From NCBI GenBank assembly GCA_904066235.2, contig CAJFCV020000002.1:248001-312000 (forward strand): DNA of 64,000 nucleotides, given 5' to 3'. The translations under genes and the position numbers were made by a program. This DNA comes from Bursaphelenchus xylophilus (taxonomy: Eukaryota > Nematoda > Chromadorea > Rhabditida > Aphelenchoididae). How positions within the stretch are numbered: position 1 is the stretch's first letter; each line of letters starts with the position of its first letter. The notes under the pieces are model-generated. The model was given only the letters and a program-made list of their open reading frames with translations. It did not search any database and had not been told where the DNA came from. Shown here piece after piece: positions 1 through 10,081 of the stretch.

Positions 1-63
1 TCTTTGTTATGAAATTGTCAAAAACTGACAAAAAGATATTCGCCCAATTCTTTCAGACTTGAA

Positions 64-75
64 ATTTATTTTCAG
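64..75 (+). promoter_or_regulatory. Candidate trans-splice or cis-splice acceptor before the calmodulin-like gene
   Basis: A pyrimidine-rich tract ending in TTTTCAG lies 26 bases before the first ATG of the calmodulin-like gene. The reading frame stays open from this acceptor to the ATG. It could be a spliced-leader acceptor for a monocistronic message, or the 3' splice site of an intron whose upstream exon lies outside the window. The sequence alone does not decide between them. Confidence 0.45.
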
Positions 76-101
76 CACTGTTCTATCCACAATTTTCTAA
101 A

Positions 102-705
102 ATGATGACAAGCCAGCACAACAACTCTTCCCATCTTCCAAAAATTGACGGCTTAACCAAAGAACAGGTGGAGGAATTCAAAGAGGCCTTCGAATTGTTC
201 GATAAAGACGGCGACGGTCGAGTTACGGCCTTAGAGCTGGGGATCGTGATGCAATCGTTGGGGCACACGCCAACCGAACAGGAGCTAATTGATATGGTAA
301 ACGAGATCGATGAAGATGGAAATGGGTCGATTGAGTTGGAGGAGTTTGTAAAAATGATGTCGAGGAAAGTCAAGGACACGGAGACCGAAAAGGAATTGCA
401 AGAGGCATTCCAAGTGTTCGACAAGGATAACGACGGCTACATCTCGGCCGTGGAGTTGCGATTTGTGATGATGAATTTGGGGGAGGATTTGAGCGAGGAC
501 GAGGTTTACGAAATGATCAAAGAGGCCGATCTGGATGGCGATGGGAAAGTCAATTTTACGGGTAAGGGTTTTTTCATCGTTTTTAAATTTTCACGTAAAA
601 TTTGGGCCAAATTTCATCAACATTGGAAATTTTGATATTATAATATTAATCTCGTAATTTTTCCAATTTTCAGAATTCGTCTACATGATGCGTGGCAAGG
701 TCTAA
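102..705 (+). CDS. Calmodulin-like four-EF-hand calcium-binding protein
   Basis: Exons 102-561 and 674-705 join across a 112-bp intron (GTAAGG...TTTCAG) to give 163 residues and a TAA stop. Four canonical 12-residue EF-hand loops are visible at about residues 34-45, 70-81, 107-118 and 143-154. Each has Asp at positions 1, 3 and 5 (Asn at 5 of some loops is tolerated in the family) and Glu at 12, so all four sites look able to bind calcium. The core matches calmodulin in length. The extra 17 or so N-terminal residues and many substitutions make it a calmodulin-like paralogue (C. elegans cal class) rather than calmodulin itself. A start at the first of two adjacent Met codons is chosen. If the acceptor just upstream is cis-spliced, the protein would be longer. 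By family it is a cytosolic calcium sensor. The partner is unknown. Confidence 0.9.
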
Positions 706-1444
706 ATCACTCCAAAAAAAACAACCATCCATGTATATTCCATCTAATAATAACTTAAAACTGACAAGCAGCGGTTCCAACGTTGCCCCCAACTTCACTT
801 GAACATTCTAATTCTTGCTTACAACGATTCGATTCACTCGAGTGGATTTTACTTCCTTATATTGTAATCTTCTTTTCTTTGCAACTTTCGTTTTGTATTT
901 TGCATTTTACAGTAGATTACTGCTGCTTACGGGTACTGTGATATTGGTAATTACGAAGGCTTAAAACCAGTGACAATTTTCTTATCCCGAACGTGAAAAA
1001 AAAGAGTAATGACGTTTCCTTTTTTTATATGAGATTGGTTTTAATAATGTACATTGTTTTTTTTGTAATAAAGAATTTTAAAAAAAATCACAGACGATTC
1101 CTGATAGAAAACATTTGTATTCCTTCTCTGCATCAGGCGCAGAAAGAGTCTTAAACTTTGGGAGAGCACAGAAAATCAAATTATTCTTTTATGGCACGAT
1201 CTACTAAGCCATAGAACTACTTTTGCACTGTGTCATCAACTTCTATCGTATGCATGTAATTAATTATTACAAAATATTCTTTCGGCCACATTCGTCTTTC
1301 ATTTACTTTTGTTGCTCTTTCGGAGAGCCACGCACTCTTTACACAACTCCTTTATGCAATATTTTTATTTGTATTCCACCCATAACAATGCAGCACCAAA
1401 TTTTCTCTAACTAATGATTGTTCTTTTAAACGAGTTCGATTCCA
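706..1444. other. 3' untranslated region of the calmodulin-like gene and spacer
   Basis: The stretch after the stop is AT-rich, and an AATAAA polyadenylation signal at 1067-1072 on the plus strand fits the end of the calmodulin-like message. From about 1090 to 1444 I see no gene. It holds only short AT-rich open frames and the downstream flank of receptor gene A. Confidence 0.6.
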
Positions 1445-2857
1445 TTACCTATTGTAATATTTAACTTGAGTTGTGAAGACAACAGTGTCCTTAGATGACG
1501 TCTTGCGGAACATTGAGGTCGCTGCTTTGCCACTAGTTTCAGAACCTAAGATTCGGTATACTTGGCGTCGAAGTGGCTTTGAGGAGAACAGTAGAGACGT
1601 CACATTCGTTAAGATCGCTAAATCAAGCAGTAACGGAAGGGCGACTCCACTCAAAATAGCCGGCATATAGTTGGTGTGGATGTTCATGTAGCTGACAATC
1701 ATCATCTGAAAAGCGGTGATTATACGCTCTGACAGATAAAACGACTCTTTTGGTTTGGCTCATTTTACATTTTCCGCAAAGCGGTTTAGTATATGACAGC
1801 CCACGCCATAATCTGCTTACATTCAAAATCCCATAACCAAAATGGGCTCCAAACATGATGAAGGACGAAACGGTCAGATTGATCTCTTGACGCCATGTTC
1901 GATGCGCTTTCAACGACTTTTTCCGGCTGTACAGAAGACCCAACGCAACGGCGTTTAGAACTGCAGAGATGCTTGGCATGATTGTGTAGGCATATTTGCT
2001 GACTGAGGTAATTGAAAACTAGAAAATCGAAATTACATTTGTTCTCTGAACCGAAGTCCTTGCAACTCCAACTACTGTTAATAGAAAAACTTACAAATCC
2101 GTTAAGTGTGAAGCTATGGTCATAGGAGACATAACATCCAAACACCTCTCCACGCTCAATATCACATAAAAGTACTGCTCTATTCAACAACGTAAACCCG
2201 TAGCAGCAAGTGGGTAGCGCGATATTTAGGAACAAAATATAAGGTAAAGCCCGGTTCCAGGCTCTCTCGTGATGGACTGGATACAAGATCGAGGTTATGC
2301 GATTCAACGCCAACAAAACGATCGCAAAAGCGCCGTTGAATTCAGCGACTCCTCGAAGGAATATTGCGACTGCATGCAGTCGCGGAGAGTGAATCCGAAG
2401 CCCAACAAACCAGTAAGTCAACATGAACTCGTTCAGTGGGCATCGGAGATGGTATTGCGCCACAAAGTAGTAGACTATGTCCTGAAAAGATGGGAGAGTA
2501 ATTTATCAACCCTGTACCTCTTGTTTAGCGTCGTTAATTTACCATAAAAAGATCTATGGCATAAAAACCCAATGGGAATTATAGTTAAAAATTGTTGCTA
2601 CTTGTGAGCTAATACAATCTTCAATATGTTTGCACATCTATACCTTTATCCTATACCTGTTTTCATTGATTTTCAAGCAATTTACATCTGCGAACCCCAT
2701 GTCTCACCTGAATTCCACTTATTGCAATCAGTTTATAAAACACTGAAGAGAACCGTGAATTCTTCCTCTTCAATATCGCAAATATCACAATCATATACAA
2801 TGCGATCAACGGCAATCCATACGCGTAGTAAACCAAAAACAGCCACGAGGGTAGCAT
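1445..2857 (-). CDS. Srg-superfamily seven-transmembrane chemoreceptor, gene A
   Basis: Four exons, 2709 or 2708-2857, 2095-2481, 1821-2018 and 1445-1705, all join in phase 0 with GT-AG borders and encode 331 residues. The order is: a short extracellular start with TM1 and a YGLP motif; an exon with the DIVYYF motif, TM3 ending NRITSILYP (the DRY-equivalent region), then HHERAW and TM4; an exon with TM5 and the SRKKSLKAHRTWRQE intracellular loop leading into TM6; and a last exon with TM7 and a short cytoplasmic tail. These are hallmarks of the nematode Srg/Srv chemoreceptor superfamily, expected in the ciliary membrane of sensory neurons. The exact subfamily is not certain. It is the most diverged and most downstream copy of the six-gene cluster, and no break is seen. 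Confidence 0.8.
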
Positions 2858-3988
2858 TAATACAATGAGCGGAGGTAGTCAGCAAAGTGGAATAATTTAC
2901 AGCAGCACAATACTCCTTTTGCTACTATTAAAGCATCAGTACAATTTTTGGAGATATCAACCTACATGAACTGGCATTGTCATGCAGAGTTTTTGCATTC
3001 TGAAAGTACTGGAGTTCGGTTTGAAGTCTTAATTGTACAGTGCAAATATTCACGCATTTTCGAGTTAAATTTGATACTTGGACAGGTTTATACAATAAAT
3101 GGAAGGCTCATTAGAGCAGAGTACGCGATATAGCAAGGTCTAACTGAGTAAGAACGCACGTTTAATAAAATCAAGAAACATTTAGAATAGCACAGGTTAT
3201 TGACCCCGAGCAAATTAGTATAAAGAGAAGGCTGTCTCAAAAACTGATACTCAAGAAAATATGGGACTAAAAAATCCAATTAACTCGGCATATTTTTTGA
3301 ACTTTATAATTTGATTTATTCATGGCCAATACAGGTAAATAATGGTTTGAGTAGACAATACACCCACCATAACTACTGTACAGTTCGAAATTCATTTGCT
3401 GATTTTAAAGAAGCTGAAAATTCCGTAAGAGATATAAACAGAGATTTGATTTCCTTGAGCTGTCTCTAAAGCCAGCCTTGGAAAGACCTTTCCAGAAATG
3501 TCAAACCATACTAAAACTATCACTTGTTGGTAGTTTTGTACAGCATATCCAATGATCATTGTATGCTAGGGAGTGCGCAAAATGGCACAGGGTTTGTCTA
3601 CTATTGTTACTTGCAGAGGAAGTTCATTCCGATTTTTTGACAATTTTTTAGTTCAGAGGGACGTGGGATGCCGCTATAAAAGTTTACATATTGTACTCTG
3701 ACAATGTGAGTACAAATATATGTTATAACATCCGCTTTGTATCTGCAGTTTTGCACGTGCTTTTGAACATGCGTCGGCCTCCTGTTTTTCCATTTTGGGC
3801 TCTTTTCAGGATTCCAAATCGTTGTTAATTGCTTGTAATGTACAATACTAGGCTAAAATTATAGCTCTAACAGCAACGAGAGTCAACAAGTGGTACTCAG
3901 TAAAAAATAGTTTATATTTATTTTATAAATATTTACATAAATCAAGTTCTAAAATGAATCTAATCTAAAGTATACTTTATAGCGCATA
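2858..3988. other. Spacer between receptor genes A and B
   Basis: About 1.1 kb upstream of gene A and downstream of gene B. It should hold the promoter of A. I see no conserved exon, tRNA or clear inverted repeat. The small open frames have no receptor-like or other recognisable content. Confidence 0.4.
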
Positions 3989-6900
3989 TCATAGCGCTGC
4001 TCGAGTAGAGATGACCGGAGTTTCTTTTGTCGATGATCTCCTCACCCAAGACTTGGTAATCCGCGTCTTCTGCGGTCGCCAAGACCCAATTAAAATCCGA
4101 TAAATCTCCAAACGAAGTTGTTTTGAAGACGTCATCAGCGAGAAAACATTAGTCAGCAACGTCACATCGAACATCAACGGGGACAGAACTCCACACAAAA
4201 TTGTTGTCATTTTCATTTCACCTAAGAAAAGGTAATTCAAGATTACCATCTGGAAATAAAGTGGCTTCTGTTTTCTGTTGATCTATCCATACTTACATTC
4301 AGAATACCATAGCTAACATGAGCTCCGAAAATGAGAAGTGAAGACATTGAGAGGTTGATCTCCTGTCGCCAAGTTCGGTGGGTCTTCAAAGATTTCTTTC
4401 GGCTGTAAAGGAGAGCGAGAGCAACTAAATTGAGGGCAGCAGAAATTGTCGGAAGAATCGTGTAGACGTACTTGGTACTTTTGGACAGGGATAGCTAAAA
4501 AAACGTTTTTAAAAAAACTTATATTAAAATAACAAAAGCCGACATATTAAAAGACGATTTTTGGCTCGCTGCGTCAGCCGCGGACATTCAAAAAAAATTT
4601 TTTTTGAGTTTTTTAGCCTAAAATGTTGGTATAGGTCACTAAAACACATTCCCAAAATTTTTTTGCCCAGTGATGCCCGGAAGGTAGAAATTTGCATACG
4701 GTTATAACCGTCCTTCTGAGCTCTGCTGTTGCCGTTGCAATAAAGACAGCTTGACGAAACCGACACCATATAGGTTTTGGTGGATGGCGAATTCAAAAAT
4801 CTTAATCTCAAGTTGGTAGGATTACTGTAATATACAGCTTTTGACCTTCGGTCGATAAAAATCGACCGTATCTCCTTCAAATCAAAAATCCCACAAGATT
4901 TTATTGCAGATTTGGAATCAGCGTAAAATTCTGGTCTAGGAACATGTAATTTGCATCCTTGATTCCGTGGCAGATAAATCATGGCGCAGTGGGTTTTGAC
5001 GAAAACTAGTAATATGACGACCCTGGTTCGATCCCCGCTGGAGACAAATATTGTAAAAAAGATGGAAATGACATTTAATGGAATTATGAGGGTTGTATGA
5101 GCAACGCTGAGTATTTTTAGACATCAATGGAACACGAATTTGAGGTTAAAACAGGATTTATATTGTTTTAGTCTCGGAATCCGTGAAAAATAAAACTGCT
5201 TTAAACGGGCTGAAATTGATAACACTTATTCTAGGCCTAATTCTTGGAAACTTTTGCGTTAACTTTTTTTCGTTAGATTACTGTATCGTGGATTACGGGT
5301 AACATAAAACCCAATTATGTTTTTTCATGCCACAAGGCGCAGAGCCATCGGAATATCACGAAGATTGTGGGAATGGTTAAGAACGAGTGGGCTTGCGCAT
5401 TAATAGTTCGTTTATGGCCGTACGTTTTGAAATACCTGAGTTATCTGACACAATATTACCAATGGATGATGATATTAATTCACACTGAAAATGAGTTAAA
5501 ATTGCATTTTAAATATGAGGCATGCCCGCTTTCTGCCGTTTGAATAATATAACCAAAAAAAATTTTAATTTTATTCGAAAATTTTGAAGCAATCGCCTTT
5601 AAAGAGGCCGAGCTTTTTTGTTACCGTAATCCACGATACAGTAATCTAACGAAAAAAAGTTAACGCAAAAGTTTCCAAGAATTAGGCCTAGAATAAGTGT
5701 TATCAATTTCAACCCGTTTAAAGCAGTTTTATTTTTCACGGATTCCGAGACTAAAACAATATAAATCCTGTTTTAACCTCAAATTCGTGTTCCATTGATG
5801 TCTAAAAATACTCAGCGTTGCTCATACAACCCTCATAATTCCATTAAATGTCATTTCCATCTTTTTTACAATATTTGTCTCCAGCGGGGATCGAACCAGG
5901 GTCGTCATATTACTAGTTTTCGTCAAAACCCACTGCGCCATGATTTATCTGCCACGGAATCAAGGATGCAAATTACATGTTCCTAGACCAGAATTTCGCG
6001 CTGATTCCAAATCTGCAATAAAATCTTGTGGGATTTTTGATTTGAAGGAGATACGGTTGTTTTTATCGACCGGAGATCAGAAACAGTATGTTACAGTAAT
6101 CCTACCAACTTGAAATTGCGATTTTTGAATTCGCCATCCACCAAAACCTATATGGTGTCGGTTTCGTCAAGCTGTCTTTATTGCAATGGCAACAGCAGAG
6201 CTCAGAAGCACGGTAATATCCGTATGCAAATTTCCACCTTCCGGGCATTTCTGGGCAGAAAAATTTTGGGAATGTGTTTTAGTGACCTATACCAACATTT
6301 TAGGCTAAAAAACTCAAAAAAAATTTTTTTGAATGTCCGGCCCCTCGTATTGGCTGACGCAGCGAGCCAGAAATCGTCTTTTAATAGTATTACTACAGCT
6401 TGGCATGAATGAAAATAAGAGTGAACCCTCGTACTACAAAAAATTTTTATCAGAAAAATGCTGTTCCAACAATAATTGAGGCACTAAGTGTTCAGCGTAT
6501 GTTTTGTCAAACCCTTGGGGTTTTTTGGATTATAAATACGCTAAAATTTGACATTCTCTTCGTAAATTGAAAATCCGCTGGCGTTTTTCGGTATATTTCG
6601 GGTTGCCATGCCAGCCACTCCAGAATTAGTTTTTGAATCAAGAATCGGCAAAAGGAAACTCACCATTCCTCCAAGATTGAACGAATGATCGTACGACAGT
6701 ATACAACCAAATAGTTTTCCCTCGTCAGCAACACAGAGCAAGATCGCTTTGTTTAGAAACAAATAGCCATAAGGAATTATTGGCAACAGAATATTAAATC
6801 CGATGACGTAAGGAATCGCTCTTCGCCAGACTCGATCATGCCCGATTGGATGCAGCATAGATGAGATTCGAATGGATGCCAAGATGATTGTGCCGATTAC

Positions 6901-7238
6901 TCCGTTCAATTCCAATGAGAATCGAAGATAAATTAGGAGTATATACGGCCAAGATGGATCAACTTGAAGCCCTTTGAATGAGGTTTCAAATCCATAGCCA
7001 ACCATAAATCGTCGGGTTTGATATTGGATCACAAAGTAGTAGATAATATCCTAACGTTTTTGATAATGTTACTGGTGAATATAGCGCTTACCTGGACTCC
7101 AAAAATCGTGACAAACTTGTAGAAGACGGAATGAAATGTACTCCTTTTTTTGATCAACACAAATATTATCAAGGTATAAAGCATGACTAAAGGAATTCCA
7201 TACACGTAGTAGATAATGTGCACCCAGGTGGGAAGCAT
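3989..7238 (-). CDS. Srg-superfamily seven-transmembrane chemoreceptor, gene B, with a giant intron 2
   Basis: Exons 7092-7238, 6664-7050, 4297-4494 and 3989-4249 join in phase 0 and give 330 residues. Exons 2 and 3 are exactly the 387 and 198 bp seen in the intact paralogues. The protein has the same order of motifs: YGIP in TM1, DIIYYF, RISSMLHP, DRVWRR, RKKSLKTHRTWRQE-type loop and a TM7 exon. Intron 1 is only 41 bp, but intron 2 is 2,169 bp because a 1.84-kb foldback element sits inside it. All splice sites remain canonical and no stop is seen, so the gene may still work if the intron is removed. A perfect hairpin of this size could instead slow splicing. The superfamily call is firm and the subfamily is not. 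Confidence 0.8.
4982..5035 (+). promoter_or_regulatory. tRNA-like Pol III A and B boxes, left arm
   Basis: TGGCGCAGTGG at 4982-4992 fits the A-box consensus and GGTTCGATCCC at 5025-5035 is a perfect B box, 32 bases apart as in a tRNA gene. The flanking bases do not form a proper T stem or acceptor stem, so this is a tRNA-derived relic and not a tRNA gene. It points toward the loop of the foldback. Confidence 0.65.
5887..5940 (-). promoter_or_regulatory. tRNA-like Pol III A and B boxes, right arm
   Basis: The inverted copy of the left-arm module has its B box at 5887-5897 and A box at 5930-5940. It also points inward, so the two modules converge on the loop. Confidence 0.65.
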
Positions 7239-7917
7239 CGCAAAGCAAACTTTGGTTGGAAAGGGGGATCCAACAAAGAGGCAAGTGCAACTTTACAACG
7301 AGAGATTTGAAGCCGTAACATTTGAAGATTTTGTATGACCAAAAAAACTACCAAAAGGAAGTGAAGAAGTATCCTTCTCATTTGAAGAAATCGAACAGTA
7401 TGTAATTTTGCTCTCTTCACTAATAAAATGGGAGAGGATAACAGTAAAGGCTCAAGATGTTTTATTGTTAGTTGCACTCACGATGATGCAGTACTGTCAG
7501 GATGCAGTACATCAAAGCTGCAAGCCACCGGCTTCATGACGACCTTGAGTGCCATCAATTCTGGTTTTTGGGGTAGTGTAACATCCCGAGACCTATATTT
7601 CACAAGTTCTACTATGGAAGGTATCTGATCTTAATAAGGTTTGTGTTCGGCAGGTCAGTAGCTCTCTGTTGGTGGTAAAATAAACAACGTAGCCTTAACG
7701 TATCTGCAGTTACAATTTCTGGTGTCCGCAGGAGTCTTCGGCATTATGCCACCAAATTATCCGCAATTATTGCAGAGAATTTTTATTGTAAAACAATGAC
7801 TTCCGGACAATTATAGGAAAAGTAAAAATATGCAATGATTTATAATCTGACAGCGTTGCAGTGCATCCCGAGATGGCTTTACCGGGTCATCCTTTCTCTT
7901 GAAAGGATGCCCATATG
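7239..7917. other. Spacer between genes B and C, copy of a duplicated block
   Basis: The stretch from about 7270 to 7450 matches 11640-11830, downstream of gene D. Both contain CAACGAGAGATTTGAAGCCG and a shared tail near AAAATGGGAGAGG. This is the boundary of the tandem duplication that made genes C and D. Past 7450 the copy diverges. No gene is recognised. Confidence 0.6.
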
Positions 7918-9027
7918 TTATGGTTTTTCCGACCCATGTGTTATGGTAGTATTTGACTGTTGACGTCGCCAAGTTCTGGACAAAATTAGATATACCTCTT
8001 GCCGAAGCAATTTCGAAGACGTCAGCAATGAACAGACATTGGTAAGCAGACAAGCATCAAATACAAACGGAAAAACAATTCCAGACAAAATGGATGCCAT
8101 CTTCAAGTCTCCTTTATAGTAATATGTGTAAATGAAGAGCTGAAAAATTCAACGACGTTATTTAAAATTTTCGAAGGTAGCGCACAAAAGTGTGGCACTC
8201 AGATTATGTTTAGATTCAGCATACGGTGCTGCTAGGCTGCACAAAGTTCGAATTTTTTTAGCTTTTTGGAGGCAATTTGAGCTTACATTCAGAGCGCCAT
8301 AGCTGACATGCGCCACGAAGATTAGAAGCGACGTCACAGTAAGGTTAATTTCATGTCGCCAAGTCCGGTGAGTTTTAAGAGACTTCTTTCGACGGTAAAG
8401 AAGAACCAAAGCTATGAGATTTAAGATCGCGGAGGTTGTTGGAATGATTGTGTAGGCGTATCTGTTTATTTTGGATATGGAAATCTGAAAATCAATTCTT
8501 TTCTGTTTCACGTTTTGCGGAGCTTACGCCTTCAAACATTAGATAGGAGTGGTCGTATGACAAAATACATCCATATAGCTGCCCATCTTCCTCGGCACAA
8601 TACAGAAGAGCCGAGTTTAGGAACACGTAGCCGTACGGAAGGATTGGAAGGAGGATGTTCAGCAAAATTACGTAGGGAATCGCTTTCCTCCAAACTCTCT
8701 CATGTTCCACCGGATACAACATTGTCGACACCCGAATTGCCGCCAAGATAATCGTGCCGAGGACACTATTCAGCTCTAGGGCGACCTTAAGATAGATCTG
8801 CAGAATGTAGAGCCAAGAGGGACTTACAAGGGAAGTCACTTAAGTCACGGATCGATTTTGTAAAAAGACTGTTACAGCGATGGGGAGGGTAAGACGGAGA
8901 TATCAAATCTGAAAACCGCTACCTCCACCGGCCTCTGGGAGCCGAGATAATCGACCAAGAAGGTTTGACCAAAAAAAGTTGCTCCGAACAGTCCTCTCTT
9001 CCGAAAGAAGGAGGGAAGAGAACCGAA

Positions 9028-9083
9028 TGGTCCGGTGGTCTGGAAGCGCGCTTCCGGGCCTTGTCCTTTTCAGGTTCGAATCC
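9028..9083 (+). promoter_or_regulatory. tRNA-like Pol III A and B boxes, left arm
   Basis: A-box-like TGGTCCGGTGG at 9028-9038 and a perfect B box GGTTCGAATCC at 9073-9083, in the style of a Leu or Ser tRNA but without complete stems. It is directed inward. Confidence 0.6.
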
Positions 9084-9329
9084 GCATGGGTCAAATAATT
9101 TATTAAAACTTTTCCTGTAATCCAGTAAATTTACCGGTAAAATAAAATTTTTGATTTTTTGCATATTTTAAAAATTTCAGAGTAATAATTTGAATGCGAG
9201 CTCCGATTTGAATTTTCAAGGTTGAAAATTTACCATAAAATATGCATAAAATGTAAAAATAAGTTGCTAGTAAATTTACTGGATCACAGCAACTGTTTTA
9301 TAAATTTTTCACAAGTTCGAGACCCGCGC

Positions 9330-9385
9330 GGATTCGAACCTGAAAAGGTGAAGGCCCGGAAGCGCGCTTCCAGACCACCGGACCA
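9330..9385 (-). promoter_or_regulatory. tRNA-like Pol III A and B boxes, right arm
   Basis: The inverted copy has its B box at 9330-9340 and A box at 9375-9385. It converges with the left-arm module. Confidence 0.6.
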
Positions 9386-10081
9386 TTCGGTTCGCTGGGT
9401 TTTCTTCTTTCGGAAGGAAGAAATGTTCGGAGGAATTTTGTCAAACTTTTTGGTCGATTATCTCGGCTCCCAGAGGCCGGTGGAGGTAGCGGTTTTCAGA
9501 TTTGATATCTCCGTCCTACCCTCCCCATCGCTGTATCAGTCGTTTTACAAAATCGATCCGTGATTTAAGTGACTTCCCTTGTTAGCGTCATCCCATGGAA
9601 AGAACTCTTCAGAACATAAGCAGTCATATATCGACGGGCTTCGCATTGGAGCAACACGTAGTAGCAGACATCCTACATGGCATTCATCGTGTTCATAACT
9701 GTGAGACTTTATGAACACGGTGAACGCCGTATTTACAACAAGTGCCTATTTATAGAGCCTCACCTGAACTCCAAAGATTGTTATAAACTTGTAAAACACG
9801 GAAGCAAACAAACTTCTTTTTCGGATCAAAACAAATATAATCAAGGCATACAACAATACCATCGGAATTCCGTAGACATAATAAACAAAATGCACCCAGA
9901 GGGGCAGCATTTCGGGATGTGTGTAGACTGAAATGACGGGAAAGACCTAACTGAGTGCGAAATGTATACGCGTACAAATTGTGGGACATGATGGCTAGGA
10001 TTTTCCGTTTACTACAAAATCTTATAGTATGCAACAACATATCAAGTTGAAGTGTTTTGGGACATCAAAAGATAGTAAATA

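Larger units (their letters stand above)
4547..6384. mobile_element. Long foldback element with tRNA-like modules in both arms
   Basis: A 1,838-bp palindromic element lies in intron 2 of receptor gene B. Arms of about 750 bp (4547-5303 and 5620-6384) are inverted copies around a 320-bp loop. The ends read TTAAAAGACGATTT and its complement, flanked by TA on both sides (4545-4546, 6385-6386), which suggests a TA target duplication. A 63-residue open frame occurs with identical translation in both arms, so the arms are nearly identical locally. Each arm holds a tRNA-like pair of Pol III boxes. No transposase is present, so the element is non-autonomous. Shared blocks with the element at 62.4 kb (GGATTACTGTAA and AATCAGCNTAAAATTCTG in the same order before the tRNA-like part) show they are related. 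Confidence 0.85.
8827..9581. mobile_element. Foldback element with CAAGGGAAG ends inserted in receptor gene C
   Basis: The 755-bp element begins CAAGGGAAGTCACTT and ends with the inverted copy. TTA precedes it (8824-8826) and follows it (9582-9584). The paralogous empty site in gene D reads GAGGGACTTGGCATCATCC, which matches the two flanks once a single TTA is kept, so the target duplication is 3 bp. The arms span about 8827-9150 and 9245-9581. Each arm has a tRNA-like pair of boxes. No coding capacity for a transposase is seen. A 3-bp TTA duplication is typical of PIF/Harbinger-type elements, but assignment needs a full-length relative. Confidence 0.88.
7918..9910 (-). pseudogene. Srg-superfamily chemoreceptor gene C, broken by a transposon in exon 2
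   Basis: The exons are 9764-9910 (TM1), exon 2 (8528-9672) carrying a 755-bp insertion, 8287-8484 and 7918-8139. Borders are canonical and phase 0. If the element and one TTA are discounted, exon 2 measures exactly 387 bp, the size in the intact paralogues, so the break is the insertion alone. The reading frame before the insertion ends in ...KSSFHGMT and resumes after it at SPSWLYILQIY. The rest is closely similar to gene D, including VSTMLYP, VWRKAIPY and RKKSLKTHRTWRHE. No other inactivating change was noticed. Unless the element is spliced out exactly, no full receptor can be made. Confidence 0.8.

Noticed and set aside
4982..5035. A functional tRNA gene
   Set aside because: The A and B boxes are good but the T stem and acceptor stem do not pair. 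The same holds for the other three element modules.
4936..5986. Two identical 63-codon frames at 4936-5127 and 5795-5986
   Set aside because: They are mirror copies in the two arms of the foldback and overlap the tRNA-like module. No protein family fits.
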